Source: Microlunatus phosphovorus NM-1
Lineage (GTDB): Bacteria > Actinomycetota > Actinomycetes > Propionibacteriales > Propionibacteriaceae
Length of the DNA: 64,000 bases
Reading direction: 5' to 3'
Assembly (NCBI RefSeq): GCF_000270245.1
Contig: NC_015635.1
Span: 2,046,001 to 2,110,000, forward strand
Shown: positions 54,290 through 63,355 of the stretch, piece by piece
Position numbering within the stretch: the stretch's first letter is position 1
Layout of the letters: each line of letters opens with the position of its first letter
The notes under the pieces: generated by a model
What the model was told of the DNA's origin: nothing
The model's database searches: none
Seen by the model: only the letters and a program-made list of their open reading frames with translations
Position numbers and translations under genes: made by a program

Positions 54290-54715
54290 ATGACATTCCG
54301 CTACGGCGCGTTCTCGTACCTGCCCGATCTCACCGACGACGAGATCGCCGCTCAGGTGAAGTACGCCCTCGACCACGGCTGGCCGGTCTCGATCGAGTAC
54401 ACCGACGATCCGCATCCACGCAACATCTACTGGGAGATGTGGGGACTGCCGCTGTTCGACCTGGCCGAGCCTGACGGCGTCCTCGATCAGATCAACGAGT
54501 GCCGGACGGCGTTCCCCGAGCACTATGTCCGGATGCTGGCGTACGACGCCTCGCTGGGTAAGCAAACGACGGCCATGTCCTTCCTGGTCCAACGGCCGAC
54601 CAGCGAGCCCGGCTTCCTGCTCGAGCGGCAGGAGGGGCCGGACCGGACGCAGCGCTACTCGGTGCGGTCCTACGCCACGGACGGGCCCGCCGGAACCCGG
54701 TATCCGGTCGGGTGA
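54290..54715 (+). CDS. cbbS: RuBisCO small subunit (form IC)
   Basis: A 141-residue Cbb[78 protein letters not shown], and the C-terminal extension [20 protein letters not shown] characteristic of red-type (form IC/ID) enzymes. ATG 54290 follows AAGGAG. Intact and in its usual place between cbbL and cbbX, but its large-subunit partner is missing here. Confidence 0.93.
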   Translation: MTFRYGAFSYLPDLTDDEIAAQVKYALDHGWPVSIEYTDDPHPRNIYWEMWGLPLFDLAEPDGVLDQINECRTAFPEHYVRMLAYDASLGKQTTAMSFLVQRPTSEPGFLLERQEGPDRTQRYSVRSYATDGPAGTRYPVG

Positions 54716-54719
54716 GGTC

Positions 54720-55712
54720 ATGGCATCCCAGGGATTCGGGTTCCCACGCCAAGCCGCCGCCCGGCCGCACCGGTTGGCCCCGCAGCGTGCGGAGGAGCCC
54801 GTCGAGGAACCGGAGACCCCGGTGACCCTCGCCGACGATGCCGAGCTCGATCTCTCGGCGGACGAGGCCGCGACCAGGGTCGAGGAGACCCTGGCCGCCC
54901 TCGACGCCGAACTGGTCGGCCTGGCCTCGGTCAAGCGGCGGGTGCGCGAGATCGCCTCTCTGCTGCAGGTCGATCGGGCCCGCAGCCAGTTCGGGCTGAC
55001 CTCGTCGAAGCCGACGCTGCACATGAGCTTCACCGGCGGACCGGGCACCGGCAAGACCACCGTCGCGATGCGGATGGCGGCCATCCTGCACGCGCTCGGC
55101 TACATCCGAGCGCCGCGGGTGCACGTGGTGACCCGTGACGATCTCGTCGGCCAGTTCATCGGCCACACCGCCCCGAAGACGAAGGAGGCGATCGCCCGGG
55201 CAGCCGGGGGCGTGCTGTTCATCGACGAGGCCTACTACCTGTTCCGGCCGGAGAACGAGCGCGACTACGGCCAGGAGGTGATCGAGATCCTGCTGACCGA
55301 GATGGAGAACGAGCGGGGCAACCTGGTGGTGATCTTCGCCGGCTATCCCGATCGGATGGCGACGTTCTTCTCGGCCAACCCGGGTCTCAGCTCGCGGGTG
55401 CCGCACCACATCGAGTTCGAGGACTACGACCACGCCGAGCTGATGCAGATCGCGGAGCTGATGGTGGCCGAGGAGAACTTCCGGTTCGACGAGGAGGCCC
55501 GCGAGGCCTTCGCCGACTACCTCACCCGGCGGATGCAACGGCCCAACTTCTCCAACGCCCGCAGTGTCCGCAACGCGATCGAGCGCTGCCGGCTGCGGCA
55601 GGCCCGGCGCCTGGTCGGCCTGGACCGTCCGCTCGGCAAACAGGACCTGATCGTGATCACTGCCGAGGACGTGCGTGGCAGCAGCCTGTTTGCTCCCGCC
55701 GCGGACGGGTGA
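54720..55712 (+). CDS. cbbX: RuBisCO activase CbbX
   Basis: A 330-residue AAA+ protein: a ~75-residue acidic N-terminus, VGLASVKRRVREIASLLQVD, Walker A FTGGPGTGKTT (~105), the pore-loop region LVGQFIGHTAPKTKEA, Walker B GGVLFIDEAYYLF, sensor VVIFAGYPDRM and arginine finger region NPGLSSRVPH. It remodels inhibited red-type RuBisCO by pulling the large-subunit C-terminus. It starts 4 bp after the cbbS stop. Its presence confirms that the lost large subunit was of the red type. Confidence 0.94.
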   Translation: MASQGFGFPRQAAARPHRLAPQRAEEPVEEPETPVTLADDAELDLSADEAATRVEETLAALDAELVGLASVKRRVREIASLLQVDRARSQFGLTSSKPTLHMSFTGGPGTGKTTVAMRMAAILHALGYIRAPRVHVVTRDDLVGQFIGHTAPKTKEAIARAAGGVLFIDEAYYLFRPENERDYGQEVIEILLTEMENERGNLVVIFAGYPDRMATFFSANPGLSSRVPHHIEFEDYDHAELMQIAELMVAEENFRFDEEAREAFADYLTRRMQRPNFSNARSVRNAIERCRLRQARRLVGLDRPLGKQDLIVITAEDVRGSSLFAPAADG

Positions 55713-55736
55713 TCTCGGGACAGCCGATCGGCCGAC

Positions 55737-55786
55737 GATAAGCACCGTTGGTTATCACTCCATAGAAATGATCACTTGGAGTTATC
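55737..55786. promoter_or_regulatory. AT-rich inverted repeats upstream of fdhF-like gene
   Basis: GATAA (55737-55741) faces TTATC (55752-55756) across 10 bp, and another TTATC is at 55782-55786. Between them ATAG-N7-CACT approaches the ATAG-N7-CTAT pattern of OxyR-like LysR sites. This AT-rich island 70-120 bp before the start is a likely promoter/operator for the LysR regulator encoded at 60910. Confidence 0.4.
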
Positions 55787-55855
55787 GGCGTCGATCCTCG
55801 AAGCTGGTCACCACCGGGCATGCGCCGACACCCCGAGAGCATCGACAGGAGTGGC

Positions 55856-58144
55856 ATGGACACCATCGAGGACCCCGTCGACGAGCTGAAGGTCACGCCA
55901 CCGAAGACGTGGGCCGCCGGCGTTCCGGCGGTGGCCCACGCGATGGGGTACTCACTGTCCCAGACGTCGCCTCGTCGGACGCTGCTCACCTTGCTGAACA
56001 TCAACCAGACCAAGGGATTCGACTGCCCGGGATGTGCTTGGCCGGAGCCCGACCACAGACACGCGACCGAGTATTGCGAGAACGGCGCCAAGCACATCAA
56101 CGACGAGGCGACGTCGCGCCGAGTCACCCGGGAGTTCTTCGCCGAGCACTCGGTCGCTGAGCTTGACACCCGGTCGGACTACTGGCTGAACCAGCAGGGT
56201 CGACTGACCGAACCGATGATCAAGAGGCCCGGCGCCACCCACTACGAGCCGATCGACTGGGACGTGGCACTCGATCTGATCGCCGACGAGCTGTCTGTGC
56301 TCGACACCCCCGATCGGGCGATGTTCTACACCTCCGGCCGGCTGAACAACGAGGCCGCCTTCCTGCTGCAGTTGTTCGCTCGCGCACTGGGGACCAACAA
56401 CCTGCCCGACTGCTCGAACATGTGTCACGAGTCGAGCGGGTCGGCGCTGCAGGAGACCATCGGGGTGGGCAAGGGCAGCGTGTCCCTCGAGGACATCTAC
56501 CAAGCCGATCTGATCTTCGTCATCGGGCAGAACCCGGGCACCAACCACCCGCGGATGCTGTCGGCACTGGAACGGACCAAGCGCAACGGCGGCCGGGTGA
56601 TCGCGGTGAACCCGCTGCCCGAGGCCGGGTTGATCCGATTCAAGAACCCGCAGCAGCCCAGCGGCGTGATCGGCCGCGGCACCGCGATCGCCGACGAGTT
56701 CCTGCAGATCCGCCCGGGCGGCGACCTGGCGCTGTTCCAACTGCTCAACCAGCTGCTGCTGGAGGCCGAGGACCGGGCACCCGGCACCGTGCTCGACCAC
56801 GAGTTCATCGCCGCCCACACCTCGGGGTTCGAGGCGTTCGCCACGCACGCCCGGACGATCGACGGCGCCGAGGCGCTGGCCGCCACCGGCCTGGATCGAG
56901 CGCTGATTGATCGAGTGCTCGAGCGGGTGCTCGCCAGCCGGCGGATCATCGTCTGCTGGGCGATGGGTCTGACCCAGCACAAGCATGGCGTCCCGACCAT
57001 CCGGGAGCTGGTCAACTTCCTTCTGCTGCGAGGCAATCTCGGTCGACCAGGTGCGGGGGTCTGCTCGGTGCGCGGGCACAGCAACGTGCAGGGCGACCGG
57101 ACGATGGGCATCTGGGAGCAGATGCCGCAGGAGTTCCTGGACGCGTTGGGCCGGGAGTTCGACTTCACTCCGCCGACCACCCATGGCCTGGACTCGGTGA
57201 ACGCGATCCGGGCGATGCGGGACGGCCAGGCGAGCGTGTTCGTGGGCGTCGCGGGCAACTTCGTCCGGGCGACTCCGGACAGCGCGGTGACCGAGGCGGC
57301 ACTGCGGCGATGCCGGCTCACCGTTCAGATCTCCACCAAGCTGAACCGCTCGCACACCGTGTGCGGTGAGACCGCGCTGATCCTGCCGACCCTCGGGCGC
57401 AGCGACAAGGACATCCAGGCCACCGGCCTGCAGTTCGTGACGGTCGAGGACTCGATGAGCCAGATCCACGCCTCCCGCGGGCGACTGACGCCCGCCTCAC
57501 CGCATCTTCTCAGCGAGGTGGCGATCATCTGCCGTCTTGCAGCTCGCACTCTCGGTGACCGGTTCTCCATTCCCTGGAAGGAGTTCGAGGCGGACTACGC
57601 CGCCATCCGGGACAGCATCTCCCGGGTCGTCCGCGGGTTCGATGACTTCAACGAGCGGATCGCCGTCCCTGGCGGATTTCGGCTGCCGAACCCGGTGAAC
57701 GCTCACCTGTACCAGACCCCCAGCGGCACGGCGGTGTTCACCTGCAACCAGTTCACCTCGCTCGAGCCGCCACCGGGTCACCTCGTCCTGCAATCCCTGC
57801 GTTCCCACGACCAGTGGAACACCATCCCGTACGCGATGGACGATCGCTACCGCGGCATCCACGGCGCTCGCCGGGTGGTGCTGGTCAACCCGGACGACCT
57901 GGCGCAGCTGGGCCTGCTCGATCGGCAGCTGGTCGACATCGTCAGCGTCTGGCACGACGGGATCGAGCGGCGCGCGCCAGAATTTCGGGTGGTCGGCTAT
58001 CCGACTCCACCGGGCTCCGCGGCCGCCTACTATCCCGAGACGAATGTGCTGGTGCCGCTCGACAGCGTGGCCGACATCAGCAATACGCCGACCTCCAAGG
58101 GCGTGATCGTTCGGCTGGAACCTCTCGCTCCGCCGGATCGATGA
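55856..58144 (+). CDS. FdhF/YdeP-type molybdopterin oxidoreductase
   Basis: A 762-residue bis-MGD enzyme of the FdhF/YdeP family. N-terminal GFDCPGCAWPEP (near 55-66) has only two of the Cys used by 4Fe-4S enzymes, as usual in this subfamily. SNMCHESSG near 188-196 holds the Mo-ligand Cys. LIFVIGQNPGTNHPRMLSAL, RPGGDLALFQLL and CSVRGHSNVQGDRTMGI are cofactor segments. The C-terminal MGD-binding barrel starts near VFTCNQFTSL. The annotated reaction in relatives is uncertain (formate oxidation is assumed). fdhD is 70 bp downstream on the same strand. ATG 55856 follows AGGAG. Confidence 0.87.
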   Translation: MDTIEDPVDELKVTPPKTWAAGVPAVAHAMGYSLSQTSPRRTLLTLLNINQTKGFDCPGCAWPEPDHRHATEYCENGAKHINDEATSRRVTREFFAEHSVAELDTRSDYWLNQQGRLTEPMIKRPGATHYEPIDWDVALDLIADELSVLDTPDRAMFYTSGRLNNEAAFLLQLFARALGTNNLPDCSNMCHESSGSALQETIGVGKGSVSLEDIYQADLIFVIGQNPGTNHPRMLSALERTKRNGGRVIAVNPLPEAGLIRFKNPQQPSGVIGRGTAIADEFLQIRPGGDLALFQLLNQLLLEAEDRAPGTVLDHEFIAAHTSGFEAFATHARTIDGAEALAATGLDRALIDRVLERVLASRRIIVCWAMGLTQHKHGVPTIRELVNFLLLRGNLGRPGAGVCSVRGHSNVQGDRTMGIWEQMPQEFLDALGREFDFTPPTTHGLDSVNAIRAMRDGQASVFVGVAGNFVRATPDSAVTEAALRRCRLTVQISTKLNRSHTVCGETALILPTLGRSDKDIQATGLQFVTVEDSMSQIHASRGRLTPASPHLLSEVAIICRLAARTLGDRFSIPWKEFEADYAAIRDSISRVVRGFDDFNERIAVPGGFRLPNPVNAHLYQTPSGTAVFTCNQFTSLEPPPGHLVLQSLRSHDQWNTIPYAMDDRYRGIHGARRVVLVNPDDLAQLGLLDRQLVDIVSVWHDGIERRAPEFRVVGYPTPPGSAAAYYPETNVLVPLDSVADISNTPTSKGVIVRLEPLAPPDR

Positions 58145-58214
58145 TCCGGCGAGTCGGGCACACCCACCCGCACGATCGTCGGCTGAGTGCCGGCACCGAC
58201 GAAAGGAGTCGGCC

Positions 58215-59129
58215 ATGGGTCGAGTGACCGTACGTCGGCCCGTGCTGCGACTGCGGGCCGGGCTGGGATCGCGACGGCCGGACACGCTGGCTGCCGAGGA
58301 GCCGCTGGAGATCCGCGTCGCCGGTCGGCCGCTGACCGTGACGATGCGGACACCGGGCGACGATTTCGACCTCGCCATGGGTTTCTGCGTCAGCGAGGGC
58401 GTGGTCCGGCGAGCGGCCGACATCGTTGCCGTGCGCTACTGCCTCGGCGCGACCGTCGACGGCAGCAACACCTACAACGTGGTGGACGTCCAGCTGGCTG
58501 ACGGCGTACCGCTGCCGGATCCCTCGCTGGAGCGCAACTTCGACACCACGTCGTCCTGTGGATTGTGTGGCAAGGCGAGTCTGGATGCGGTGCGGACCAA
58601 GGCGGTCTGGCCGGTCGCCGATGATCCGCTCCGGATCGACCCGGCGACTTTGGCGGTGCTGCCCGATCGGTTGCGTGCGGCCCAGCGGGTGTTCGACCGC
58701 ACCGGCGGGCTGCATGCTGCCGGCCTGTTCACCGCGGCCGGAGAACTGGTGGTGCTGCGGGAGGACATCGGCCGGCACAACGCCGTGGACAAGGTCGTCG
58801 GACACGCGTCGCGGGCGGGAATGCTGCCGCTGCGCTCGACGGTCTTGATGGTGAGCGGCCGGGCTTCCTTCGAGTTGGTCCAGAAGGCTGTGATGGCGGG
58901 TATCCCGATGCTGGCTGCGGTGTCCGCTCCGTCGTCGCTCGCAGTGGACCTGGCCGAGGAGAGCGGGCTGACCTTGGTCGGCTTCCTGCGCGGCGACTCG
59001 ATGAACGTGTACGCGGGAGCAGATCGGTTGGTGACTAGCGGATCCTTAGCCCTGGACATGGTTGCGGGGCGCCCACGCGGCGATGAGGACGCGGCACATG
59101 GGCACCCCGCGGTCGGGGTCAGCCCGTGA
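58215..59129 (+). CDS. fdhD: Formate dehydrogenase accessory sulfurtransferase FdhD
   Basis: A 304-residue FdhD: EEPLEIRVAGRPLTVTMRTP, DFDLAMGFCVSEGVV, the active loop SSCGLCGKAS (Cys near 115 and 118), GLHAAGLF, REDIGRHNAVDKVVGHA, VSGRASFELVQKAVMAGIP. It transfers sulfur to the Mo cofactor of formate dehydrogenases. ATG 58215 follows AAAGGAG. It is in an operon with the preceding FdhF-type enzyme, which supports that enzyme being a sulfurated Mo formate dehydrogenase. Its end overlaps the small gene on the minus strand by 11 bp. Confidence 0.93.
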   Translation: MGRVTVRRPVLRLRAGLGSRRPDTLAAEEPLEIRVAGRPLTVTMRTPGDDFDLAMGFCVSEGVVRRAADIVAVRYCLGATVDGSNTYNVVDVQLADGVPLPDPSLERNFDTTSSCGLCGKASLDAVRTKAVWPVADDPLRIDPATLAVLPDRLRAAQRVFDRTGGLHAAGLFTAAGELVVLREDIGRHNAVDKVVGHASRAGMLPLRSTVLMVSGRASFELVQKAVMAGIPMLAAVSAPSSLAVDLAEESGLTLVGFLRGDSMNVYAGADRLVTSGSLALDMVAGRPRGDEDAAHGHPAVGVSP

Positions 59130-59253
59130 AGAGCTGCAAGGCTGCACTGACTGCGTTGTAGAGCCCGTAGGCCAGGGGAATCCCGACCAAGGTCCACGAG
59201 GCGGCGATCCGGGGCCGGTAGTCGTGTGTTGCCGTGGTGCTCGCTGCGTTCAT
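59119..59253 (-). CDS. 44-residue MFS-transporter small partner protein
   Basis: From ATG 59253 the minus strand encodes 44 residues: a polar start with THDYRPRIAASWTLVG, then one membrane helix (VGIPLAYGLYNAVSAALQLF). It matches the 'MFS transporter small subunit' pattern found beside oxalate/formate antiporter-family (OFA) transporters (RIAASWxxVGIPLAxGxY). It lies 46 bp downstream of the MFS gene in the same direction. It probably binds the transporter. Too short for most gene finders. Confidence 0.7.
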   Translation of the reverse strand: MNAASTTATHDYRPRIAASWTLVGIPLAYGLYNAVSAALQLFTG

Positions 59254-59299
59254 CGAAATCGCCCTTCCTGCTGTGGCTGGGTTCTGGAGGTCGGAGAAG

Positions 59300-60712
59300 T
59301 CACTTGCTCACCCGGGTGGGGGAGGAATCCGGACGGTGGGCGGCATCGACCGCGTCGACGACCGGGGAGGTCTCGTGCCAGCGAGTGGCGACCGGACGGA
59401 TCAGCAGGTTGGCGATGAAGCCGACCCCGAGGACACCGACCATGATGAACAGCGCCAGCCGATAGTCGCCGGCGACCAGGTCGCCGGGCTAACCCTGGGT
59501 GTCGAGCACCCGGTTGACGATCAGTGGCCCGAGCACGCCGGCCGTCGACCAGGCGGTCAGCAGCCGGCCATGGATCGCGCCGACCTGATAGGTGCCGAAC
59601 AGATCCCGGAGATACGCCGGGAGCGTGGCGAAGCCGCCGCCGTAGAAGGAGATGATCACGGCGCAGATGATCACGAACAGCGCGGTCGAGTTGGACCCGA
59701 CCAGCGCCAGCAGGATGTAGAGCACGATGCCACCACCGAGATACATCACGTACGTCGGCTTGCGGCCGAGGTAGTCCGACGCGGAGGACCAACCGAACCG
59801 GCCCGCCATGTTGGCCAAGGACAGCAGTCCGACGAAGCCGGCGGCCACGGTGGCGGTGACCGTCGAGGTCGCCGTAGCGCCGTCGCGGAAGAAGTCCTGC
59901 GCCATGTTCGCGGCCTGCTCGAGGATCCCGATGCCGGCGGTGACATTGCACACGATCACCGTCCACACCAGCCAGAACTGCGGGGTCTTGATGGCGTTGG
60001 CCGCGGAGACGTTGCCGTCGGTCACCATCGCCTTCGCCTTGACCTTGCTCGGGTCGAAGTGGGCGGGCTTCCACCCGGGTGCCGGCACCCGGACGTTGAA
60101 GACACCGAACATCATGAACGCGAAGTAGACGACCGCGAGGGTGACGAACAGTTTCACCACCGCCATGCCGTCCGGCGAGGCGCCGCCGTACCAGCCGAGC
60201 AGAGCCCGGGAGAGGGGCGCCGCAATCATCGCGCCGCCACCGAATCCCATGATCGCCATCCCGGTGGCCAGACCCGGCCGGTCCGGGAACCATTTGATCA
60301 GCGTGGACACGGGGGAGATGTAGCCCAGGCCGAGACCGATGCCGCCGATGAAGCCGTATCCCAGGTAGACCAGCCACAGCTGACCGGTGGCGATGCCGAG
60401 GGCGGCGATCAAGAACCCGGACGACCAGCAGCAGGCTGCGGTGAACATGGTCCGCCGGGGTCCGACCCGATCCACCCAGGTGCCGAAGACGGCGGCCGAG
60501 ACGCCGAGCATCACGATCGCGATCGAGAAGATCACGCCGATCGCGGTGAGGCTGGTGTTGAAGTGATCCACCAACGCCTGCTTGTAGACACTGGTCGCGT
60601 AGACCTGTCCGATGCAGAAGTGGATCGCGAGGCCGGCCGGCGGAATCAGCCATCGGCTGTATCCGGGCGGCGCCACGGTGTGTTTGCGGTCCAGAAACGA
60701 AAGCGCAGTCAC
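59300..60712 (-). pseudogene. OFA-family (oxalate/formate) MFS transporter with an in-frame stop
   Basis: A 12-helix MFS protein. ATG 60712; LIPPAGLAIHFCIGQVYATS is the OFA start, then DRVGPRRTMF (helix 2-3 motif), GIGLGLGYISPVSTLIKWFP, AANMAQDFFRDG. A TAG at 59489-59491 interrupts the gene after NRVLDTQG, but the same frame goes on as PGDLVAGDYRLALFIMVGVL, GFIANLLIRPVATRWHETSP to a TGA at 59300-59302. That is the family's last helix and tail. A single GAG-to-TAG change would explain it. The 407-residue product would lack helix 12. It likely imports formate for the neighbouring dehydrogenases. Confidence 0.8.
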
Positions 60713-60909
60713 TGCGCACCTCCTCGTACGTGGTCCAGTTTTGTCGGCAGGTTCTGCCGGCCACTACGAGCCCGCTGGGGGATCGGGTCGGGCCCCAGCA
60801 CATCAGTCGTACGCCGGCTGCGGCTTCCCCCGGACGGGTGAATCACTGGGTGAGGAGGGCTGATCTGGTGTGGATGAATCGGTTATGGAGCGGCGCGGCG
60901 GGCGTCGGG

Positions 60910-61842
60910 TCAAAGAGCAGTGGTCCGGTGGCGCCGAAGCACGTCCTCGAACTGTCGGTGAAGGTCGAGATCGGTGACCAGATCGACGAGGGCTCGAATG
61001 AGCATGGACTGCGGATCCCGCGCGGCGAGGACCAGCCCGACGTGGAACGCGCGGCGCGGCCGCGGCAGCGGCAGCACCCGGAGGTCGGGCGGGACGCCGA
61101 AGCTGTGCAGCCAGGTGTGCGGGATCACACTGGACAGATTCATCGCCGACAAGTGCGCGTAGACCGCCGAGATGGTGTCGCACTCGACGATCGGGCTCGC
61201 CTTCGCTCCGGCTTCGGCGAAGTAGCCGTCGAGGATCCGCCGGTTCTGCATGATGGGCGTCAGCAGGCAGAGCCGGCTCGTCGCCGCTTCGCTCCAAGTC
61301 AGCGAGTTGCGGCCGCTGAGTTCGCCGTCGACCGGAGTGAGAAAGAGGTAGCGCTCGCGGTAGAGCGGCACCACCCGCACATGACCCAGTGGCTCGCCGT
61401 CCACGTAGGTCATGCCGACATCGAGGTCGAAGTCGTTGAGCCGGTCGACGATCTCACGCGACGCCATCGACTGCAATGAGTATTTGACGTGCGGGTGCCG
61501 CTCCCGCAGTGGGGCGGTGAGCAGGGACGAGACGCTCAACGCGGTCGGAATGGCGCCGAGCCGGAGAGTTCCGGACAACTGCCCGCGCATCTCGGCCAGG
61601 GTCTGGTCGAGGGCCTCGCGTTCGGCGACGATGCCTTGAGCCCAGCGCAGCACCTCCAGGCCTTCTGGAGTGAATCCCTCGAATCGTTGACCACGTTGCA
61701 CGATCTGGACTCGCAGCTCGCTCTCGAGCCGGCGGATCCCGGCGGAGAGGGCCGGCTGGGTGGCATGGCACGCCGCGGCGGCACGACCGAAATGGCGTTC
61801 GCGCGCAAGGGCCGTGAGGTACTCCAGTTGGCGCAGCAACAT
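60910..61842 (-). CDS. LysR-type regulator (OxyR-like group)
   Basis: A 310-residue LysR protein: HTH LRQLEYLTALARERHFGRAA, CHATQPALSAGIRRLESEL, then LRLGAIPTALSVSSLLTAPL, DVGMTYVDGEPLGHVRVVPL and the C-terminal subdomain. It diverges from NAD-formate dehydrogenase across a 205-bp gap containing an ATAG-N7-CTAT site at 61921. It likely activates formate dehydrogenase, and perhaps the transporter and FdhF-like operons. Confidence 0.88.
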   Translation of the reverse strand: MLLRQLEYLTALARERHFGRAAAACHATQPALSAGIRRLESELRVQIVQRGQRFEGFTPEGLEVLRWAQGIVAEREALDQTLAEMRGQLSGTLRLGAIPTALSVSSLLTAPLRERHPHVKYSLQSMASREIVDRLNDFDLDVGMTYVDGEPLGHVRVVPLYRERYLFLTPVDGELSGRNSLTWSEAATSRLCLLTPIMQNRRILDGYFAEAGAKASPIVECDTISAVYAHLSAMNLSSVIPHTWLHSFGVPPDLRVLPLPRPRRAFHVGLVLAARDPQSMLIRALVDLVTDLDLHRQFEDVLRRHRTTAL

Positions 61843-61920
61843 GGCGTCACCGTACCGGCAGGACGGTACGCCTCAGCGGTGACCGCTCGCTGGCCGTGAC
61901 CAGGACCGCCGCCGCCTGTC

Positions 61921-61937
61921 GATAGATGCCGTCTATC
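61921..61937. promoter_or_regulatory. LysR (OxyR-like) box, ATAG-N7-CTAT
   Basis: GATAGATGCCGTCTATC has perfect inverted arms GATAG/CTATC around 7 bp. It fits the half-element of OxyR-type LysR sites and lies between the divergent LysR and formate dehydrogenase genes, 110 bp upstream of the latter. Confidence 0.55.
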
Positions 61938-62047
61938 AACCCAAGCGGAATCAATCGTTGATCTGAATGGCCGATCGGCCTAGCGTCACCATCAACGGCT
62001 TCGTCGACGAGCTGAAAATGTCGAGACTGAGAAAGAAGGAACCGAAC

Positions 62048-63250
62048 ATGGCCAAAGTAGTCTGCGTTCTCTACGACGACCCGGTCGACGGACAGCCGAC
62101 CTCGTACGCTCGAGATGACCTGCCCACGATCGAGAGGTATCCAGACGGTCAGACCCTGCCGACTCCCGAGGCGATCGACTTCGTCCCGGGCACCTTGCTC
62201 GGCGACGTGAGCGGGGAGCTCGGGCTCCGCAACTATCTCGAGTCCCAGGGCCACACCCTCGTGGTGACCTCCGACAAGGACGGCCCGGACTCGGAGTTCG
62301 AACGCGAGCTCGTCGACGCCGACGTCGTCATCTCGCAGCCGTTCTGGCCCGCGTACCTCACCGCAGAGCGGATCGCCAAGGCGCCGAACCTCAAGCTGGC
62401 GCTGACCGCCGGCATCGGCTCGGACCACGTCGACCTGCAGGCGGCGATCGATCGGGGCATCACGGTCGCGGAGATCACCTACTGCAACTCGATCAGTGTC
62501 GCGGAGCACGTGATGATGTCGATCCTGGTGCTGGTGCGCAACTTCGTCCCATCGCACCAATGGGCGGTGGACGGAGGCTGGAACATCGCCGACTGCGTCA
62601 CTCGCTCCTACGACCTGGAGGGCATGCACGTCGGCACGGTGGCGGCCGGCCGGATCGGGTTGGGGGTGCTCCGCCGGCTGAAGCCGTTCGGCACTCATCT
62701 GCACTACACCGACCGCCACCGGCTGCCGGCGGAGGTGGAGACCGAGCTGGATCTCACCTGGCATGAGACGCCGGAGGACATGTTCGGTGAGTGTGACGTC
62801 GTCACGCTCAACTGTCCGCTGCATCCCGAGACCGAGAACATGATCAACGACGAGACGCTGAAGCTGTTCAAGCGGGGGGCGTACCTGGTCAACACGGCGC
62901 GGGGCAAGCTGTGCGATCGTGATGCCGTGGTCCGGGCACTGGAGTCCGGCCAACTCGCCGGCTACGCCGGTGACGTCTGGTTCCCGCAGCCGGCGCCGAA
63001 GGATCACCCCTGGCGTGAGATGCCGCACAACGGCATGACGCCGCACATCTCGGGCACGTCGTTGTCGGCTCAGACCCGGTATGCCGCAGGCACCCGCGAG
63101 GTGCTGGAGTGCTTCTTCGAGGGTCGCCCGATCCGCGATGAGTACCTGGTCGTCGACGGCGGCCGGTTGGCCGGGGTCGGCGCGCACTCCTACAGCGCCG
63201 GCAACGCCACCACAGGCTCGGAAGAGGCGGCCAAGTTCAAGGTCGGCTGA
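62048..63250 (+). CDS. fdh: NAD-dependent formate dehydrogenase
   Basis: A 400-residue enzyme closely resembling methylotroph FDH (Pseudomonas sp. 101 type): KVVCVLYDDPVDGQPTSYAR, GQTLPTPEAIDFVPGTLLG, dinucleotide loop GTVAAGRIGLGVLRRL, HYTDRHRLP with the NAD-selecting Asp at residue 222 (Asp221 in mature Pseudomonas numbering), NTARGKLCDRDAV (catalytic Arg) and TPHISGTS with the catalytic His at 333. It oxidises formate to CO2 with NAD+, needing no metal. ATG 62048 follows AAGGAA; an upstream in-frame ATG at 61967 is less likely. It supplies NADH and CO2 for the Calvin enzymes encoded nearby. Confidence 0.95.
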   Translation: MAKVVCVLYDDPVDGQPTSYARDDLPTIERYPDGQTLPTPEAIDFVPGTLLGDVSGELGLRNYLESQGHTLVVTSDKDGPDSEFERELVDADVVISQPFWPAYLTAERIAKAPNLKLALTAGIGSDHVDLQAAIDRGITVAEITYCNSISVAEHVMMSILVLVRNFVPSHQWAVDGGWNIADCVTRSYDLEGMHVGTVAAGRIGLGVLRRLKPFGTHLHYTDRHRLPAEVETELDLTWHETPEDMFGECDVVTLNCPLHPETENMINDETLKLFKRGAYLVNTARGKLCDRDAVVRALESGQLAGYAGDVWFPQPAPKDHPWREMPHNGMTPHISGTSLSAQTRYAAGTREVLECFFEGRPIRDEYLVVDGGRLAGVGAHSYSAGNATTGSEEAAKFKVG

Positions 63251-63275
63251 GATCGGGAGCCGCGCGCCGCTTCTG

Positions 63276-63308
63276 CTGCACCGGGGAGGGTTGATCTCCT
63301 CGGTGCAG
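63276..63308. terminator. Stem-loop between converging genes
   Basis: CTGCACCGGGGAG (63276-63288) pairs with CTCCTCGGTGCAG (63296-63308): a 13-bp stem with one G-U pair and a 7-base loop. It lies 25 bp after the formate dehydrogenase stop and 47 bp before the end of the opposing regulator gene, so it could end transcripts from both sides. Confidence 0.7.
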
Positions 63309-63355
63309 CGAGCGGGGCCGGTCGCCATGACCGCAGCCCGGGACGCACTCGGGCG

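Noticed and set aside
59250-60803. Overlapping minus-strand frame covering the MFS gene end as the true reading frame
   Set aside because: The translation is arginine-rich without membrane helices; the helix 12 homology is in the original frame after the TAG.
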